Below are positions 63,361 through 64,000 of a stretch of DNA of 64,000 bases, piece after piece. This DNA comes from Rufibacter glacialis (GTDB lineage Bacteria > Bacteroidota > Bacteroidia > Cytophagales > Hymenobacteraceae). The notes under the pieces were generated by a model. The model made no database searches. It had not been told where the DNA came from and saw only the letters and a list, made by a program, of their open reading frames with translations. How positions within the stretch are numbered: position 1 is the stretch's first letter; the number at the start of each line of letters is the position of its first letter. Made by a program: the position numbers and the translations under genes. Location of the stretch: assembly GCF_008271745.1 (NCBI RefSeq), contig NZ_VKKZ01000019.1, positions 620,001 through 684,000 of the forward strand, read 5' to 3'.

Positions 63361-64000
63361 ATGAAATTAAAACAAATTACTGCTCTAGGCTTGTTTTTGC
63401 TGTTGGCTAGTGTGGCCAGCGCGCAAATCACTCCGCAGCGCATGGTGATTCCTCGCCTTTACCAACAGAACTACTTCTACCTGAATCCTGCGTTCGCGGG
63501 GGCCGAGGGCAGAAAGGAGCTAGGTATAAATGGGCACCTCAACTCTCTTGGCGGAAAATCATCTACCGCCCCTTTGTCGGTGATTGCGCATTACCAAGGG
63601 TATGTGAGCGAAACCAACCCCAATGGGATTGGGATTGTAGGAGTCTATGACCAGTTTGGACCCTATTGGTTGGGCAAGTTAGGGTTTACCTATGCGAAGC
63701 GTTTCAGGTTAGGGGAGCAAAGCAGCCTGGCGTTTGGGGCTCAGTTAGCCGCCGAGTACCTGAATGTGGACCTTTCTGAGAAAACATCCGAAGAGGGAAA
63801 GAAAATGGTGGGGCATGACAATGACCTAAGACCAGACGTAGACGCCGGGGTATGGTTGAAGATCCGTAATTTCTATGCCGGTGGCACGGTGGCCAGCATT
63901 CTGGCGCCCAACTATAACCTGATCGGTGATGCCGAGCATGAAGGCATTAGGGAGTTGCTGCTCACGGCCGGTTATAAAGTAGCCTTTGCCCCGGAATACT
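63361..64000 (+). CDS. PorP/SprF-family type IX secretion membrane protein, 3'-truncated by the window edge
   Basis: Translated from ATG 63361 to the right edge, 213 residues and open. The signal peptide MKLKQITALGLFLLL...ASAQ is clear. The mature start has LYQQNYFYLNPAFAGAEG, the marker of the PorP/SprF family, then GVYDQFGPYWLGKLGFTYAK and VWLKIRNFYAGGTVASIL. These outer-membrane proteins help anchor or export surface adhesins by type IX secretion and often lie next to the adhesin gene they serve; the cargo gene at 57572 is two genes upstream. The C-terminal part is outside the window. Confidence 0.88.
   Translation, partial: MKLKQITALGLFLLLASVASAQITPQRMVIPRLYQQNYFYLNPAFAGAEGRKELGINGHLNSLGGKSSTAPLSVIAHYQGYVSETNPNGIGIVGVYDQFGPYWLGKLGFTYAKRFRLGEQSSLAFGAQLAAEYLNVDLSEKTSEEGKKMVGHDNDLRPDVDAGVWLKIRNFYAGGTVASILAPNYNLIGDAEHEGIRELLLTAGYKVAFAPEY

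Overview
The window is chromosomal DNA of a Bacteroidota bacterium, most likely order Cytophagales, family Hymenobacteraceae (Rufibacter, Pontibacter or Hymenobacter-like). The evidence is the type IX secretion genes (PorQ, PorD, PorP/SprF and a cargo protein with a C-terminal sorting domain), a bacillithiol gene (bshA), Bacteroidota gene orders (mutL-rhomboid-rhomboid; bamD-rpoZ-coaC-coaB-porD-recN), promoter-like boxes of the TAnnTTTG type, and few Shine-Dalgarno sequences. The genus is inference. No rRNA, tRNA, CRISPR array, prophage or complete insertion sequence was seen.

Layout. 1-9.1 kb: the end of the rseP-type protease gene, a DUF6702-type protein, a structured non-coding stretch followed by an envelope lipoprotein, an OmpA/PD40 protein on the minus strand, then lon-porQ. 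9.1-18.1 kb: hslU without hslV, a repeat-filled gap, a short-chain dehydrogenase, an S1/P1 nuclease, a DUF922-like protein, a small secreted protein, and prfB with its +1 programmed frameshift. 17-23.5 kb (minus): plsC-gatC-large membrane/TPR protein-ABC ATPase-pduO-ilvE. 23.6-28.5 kb (minus): Nudix hydrolase, bshA, and a GH3/beta-lactamase fusion. 28.5-31 kb: a gene-poor stretch with a truncated BamA-like gene, a short ribosome hibernation factor and a possible transposase relic. 31-38.3 kb: mutL, two rhomboid proteases, stomatin-NfeD (minus) and a secreted amidohydrolase. 38.6-41.1 kb (minus): mdh and tilS. 41.3-48.4 kb (plus): OstA-like protein, bamD, rpoZ, split coaC/coaB, porD and recN. 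49-57 kb: M28 peptidase, cupin, Kazal lipoprotein, two YtxH proteins, lysS and two unknown proteins. 57.5-64 kb: a 1147-residue type IX secretion cargo carrying an endonuclease/exonuclease/phosphatase domain, gamma-glutamyltransferase, and the start of a PorP/SprF protein that runs off the right edge.

Function. Most genes are housekeeping: proteolysis, translation, DNA repair, CoA and bacillithiol synthesis, branched-chain amino acids. A strong envelope theme runs through the rest: outer-membrane biogenesis, type IX secretion and peptidoglycan turnover. I did not find a clear new defence or mobile system.

The unusual content is mostly non-coding. About twenty intergenic regions carry copies of one short imperfect palindrome (core GGCTGTTTT..AAAACAGCC), often beside or inside a terminator hairpin, and once inside the last codons of a gene. 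At least four other dispersed palindromic families occur, some as inverted pairs that look like small non-autonomous elements. Positions 1744-1883 hold a compact set of nested helices that may be an uncharacterised structured RNA.
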